Of a stretch of 6,679 nt of DNA, positions 5,954-6,679 are shown piece by piece. The stretch spans positions 1-6,679 of the forward strand of contig CASFSH010000354.1 in the NCBI GenBank assembly GCA_949297205.1, read 5' to 3'. The notes beneath the pieces are model-generated. The model had not been told where the DNA came from. It saw nothing but the letters and a program-made list of their open reading frames with translations, and did no database searches. Source of the DNA: an uncultured Bacillota bacterium (GTDB taxonomy: Bacteria; Bacillota; Clostridia; UBA1381). Made by a program: the position numbers and the translations under genes. The number at the start of each line of letters is the position of its first letter. Positions within the stretch are counted from its first letter, which is position 1.

Positions 5954-6094
5954 TAAGTTTTTTATGGGGAAAATAAAAGTTTGAAATAACAAAAGAAAAT
6001 GCAGCTTGTTAAACATGGGTATATAATGGAATTGAATTTATTAACATGAATGACATGTTTGCTTGCTCAGCTGATGAGCGGAACGGAGATTGTT
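5954..6094 (+). promoter_or_regulatory. Long 5' leader of the SLH gene with competing hairpins
   Basis: About 140 transcribed bases precede the ATG. CATGTT (6054-6059) can pair with AACATG (6043-6048). The extended CATGTTT (6054-6060) can instead pair with AAACATG (6011-6017), so two folds exclude each other. Closer to the gene, GCTCA (6065-6069) pairs with TGAGC (6075-6079), just ahead of the GGAG at 6085-6088. The arrangement could regulate translation. No known riboswitch is recognised, and mutually exclusive short pairings can occur by chance. Confidence 0.35.
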
Positions 6095-6679
6095 ATGAAT
6101 GGTAATTTAAAAAATACGTTTTTTAATCTTTTTCTTGTAATGGTATTTTTTATGGGAATAAGTGTAATGCCTGTAAAGGCAAATAACTGGTATGATACAT
6201 ATATGATATTCTGTAATCAGAGAGGCATTGTCACAGGAGATGAAAACGGTGATCTGATGCCTGATGAGTTTCTGACACGTGAACAGATGGTAAAAATAAT
6301 TATAAAAGGATTATCAATAGATATGACTCACTTGGGAAGTGCGGAATACGATGATATTACGGCCGACAGATGGTCATATCCTTACATATGCAAGTATCAG
6401 GAATATGTAATCGAACAAACAAAAAATTTTAACCCTACTGAATTTGTAAAAAGGGAAGAGTTTTTGGCAATGTCAATTAAAATGTCAACACTGGGAAGTA
6501 TTAAACCTTCACACATGGATGCCATGAAATCAGCCTTTAAGGATTGGGAACAGATTGATGAAAAATACATTGATTACATTGCTGTAGGGTATGAAAAAAA
6601 TTGTATAGCAGGATCACAGGGATATTTAAAGCCCAAGGATAATTTAACCAGGGCGGAAGCATGTTCTTTAATTTATAAA
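6095..6679 (+). CDS. Secreted S-layer homology (SLH) domain protein, 3' end outside the window
   Basis: The first 195 residues of a surface protein; the frame is still open at the window edge. A signal peptide (1-29) has a hydrophobic core at about 9-25 and a likely cut after Ala29 (MPVKA). It is followed by three SLH-like repeats. The first spans about 32-73 (ends in TREQM), the second about 85-130 (KREEF) and the third about 148-195. The third carries the best signature, LTRAEA at 184-189, with GYLKPKDN before it. SLH triplets attach proteins to pyruvylated cell-wall polysaccharide, so the missing C-terminal part probably holds the displayed activity. The ATG at 6095 follows GGAG by six bases. 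The second repeat is diverged from the usual form. Function beyond anchoring cannot be read here. Confidence 0.85.
   Translation, partial: MNGNLKNTFFNLFLVMVFFMGISVMPVKANNWYDTYMIFCNQRGIVTGDENGDLMPDEFLTREQMVKIIIKGLSIDMTHLGSAEYDDITADRWSYPYICKYQEYVIEQTKNFNPTEFVKREEFLAMSIKMSTLGSIKPSHMDAMKSAFKDWEQIDEKYIDYIAVGYEKNCIAGSQGYLKPKDNLTRAEACSLIYK

Noticed and set aside
6064..6090. CTGATGAG followed by CGGAA resembles the core of a hammerhead ribozyme.
   Set aside because: There is no stem II hairpin followed by GAAA and no matching cleavage triplet with flanking stems. The CTGATGAG falls in a simple GCTCA/TGAGC hairpin next to the ribosome site.

Overview
The window is AT-rich and reads like a low-GC, Gram-positive Clostridia-type genome, probably a gut or anaerobic Firmicute. 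The evidence is strong GGAG ribosome binding sites, sigma-A-like promoters, a clostridial D,D-carboxypeptidase, an RluB-type pseudouridine synthase and an S-layer homology (SLH) protein. No species can be named from the sequence alone.

Layout. Positions 1-377 contain no convincing gene. They hold a dense set of inverted repeats that nest into a cloverleaf (70-210), two smaller hairpins and a long terminator-like stem-loop (261-324). Positions 378-2765 (minus) encode a cytoplasmic GH2 beta-mannosidase. Positions 2877-3656 (minus) encode an AraC-family regulator just upstream of it in the direction of transcription. An intrinsic terminator separates the two, so the mannosidase probably has its own promoter, which may be controlled by this regulator. 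The plus strand then carries a serine D-Ala-D-Ala carboxypeptidase (3804-4949), a promoter-led structured leader of about 160 nt (4970-5133), an RluB/RsuA-family 23S/16S rRNA pseudouridine synthase (5134-5853), and the start of a secreted SLH-domain protein (6095 to the window end). The SLH gene runs off the edge and has its own promoter and a long leader.

How the parts relate. The minus-strand pair is a small sugar-utilisation module: a cupin-type sensor/activator plus an enzyme that releases mannose from the non-reducing end of imported manno-oligosaccharides. No transporter is present in the window. The plus-strand genes serve the cell envelope (peptidoglycan trimming, S-layer-type surface protein) and ribosome maturation. 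Each appears to be its own transcription unit, or at least to have a promoter of its own.

The least explained parts are the cloverleaf at 70-210 and the leader before the pseudouridine synthase. Both look like structured nucleic acid and I cannot assign either to a known family. All pairings were found by eye; no folding or database search was run.
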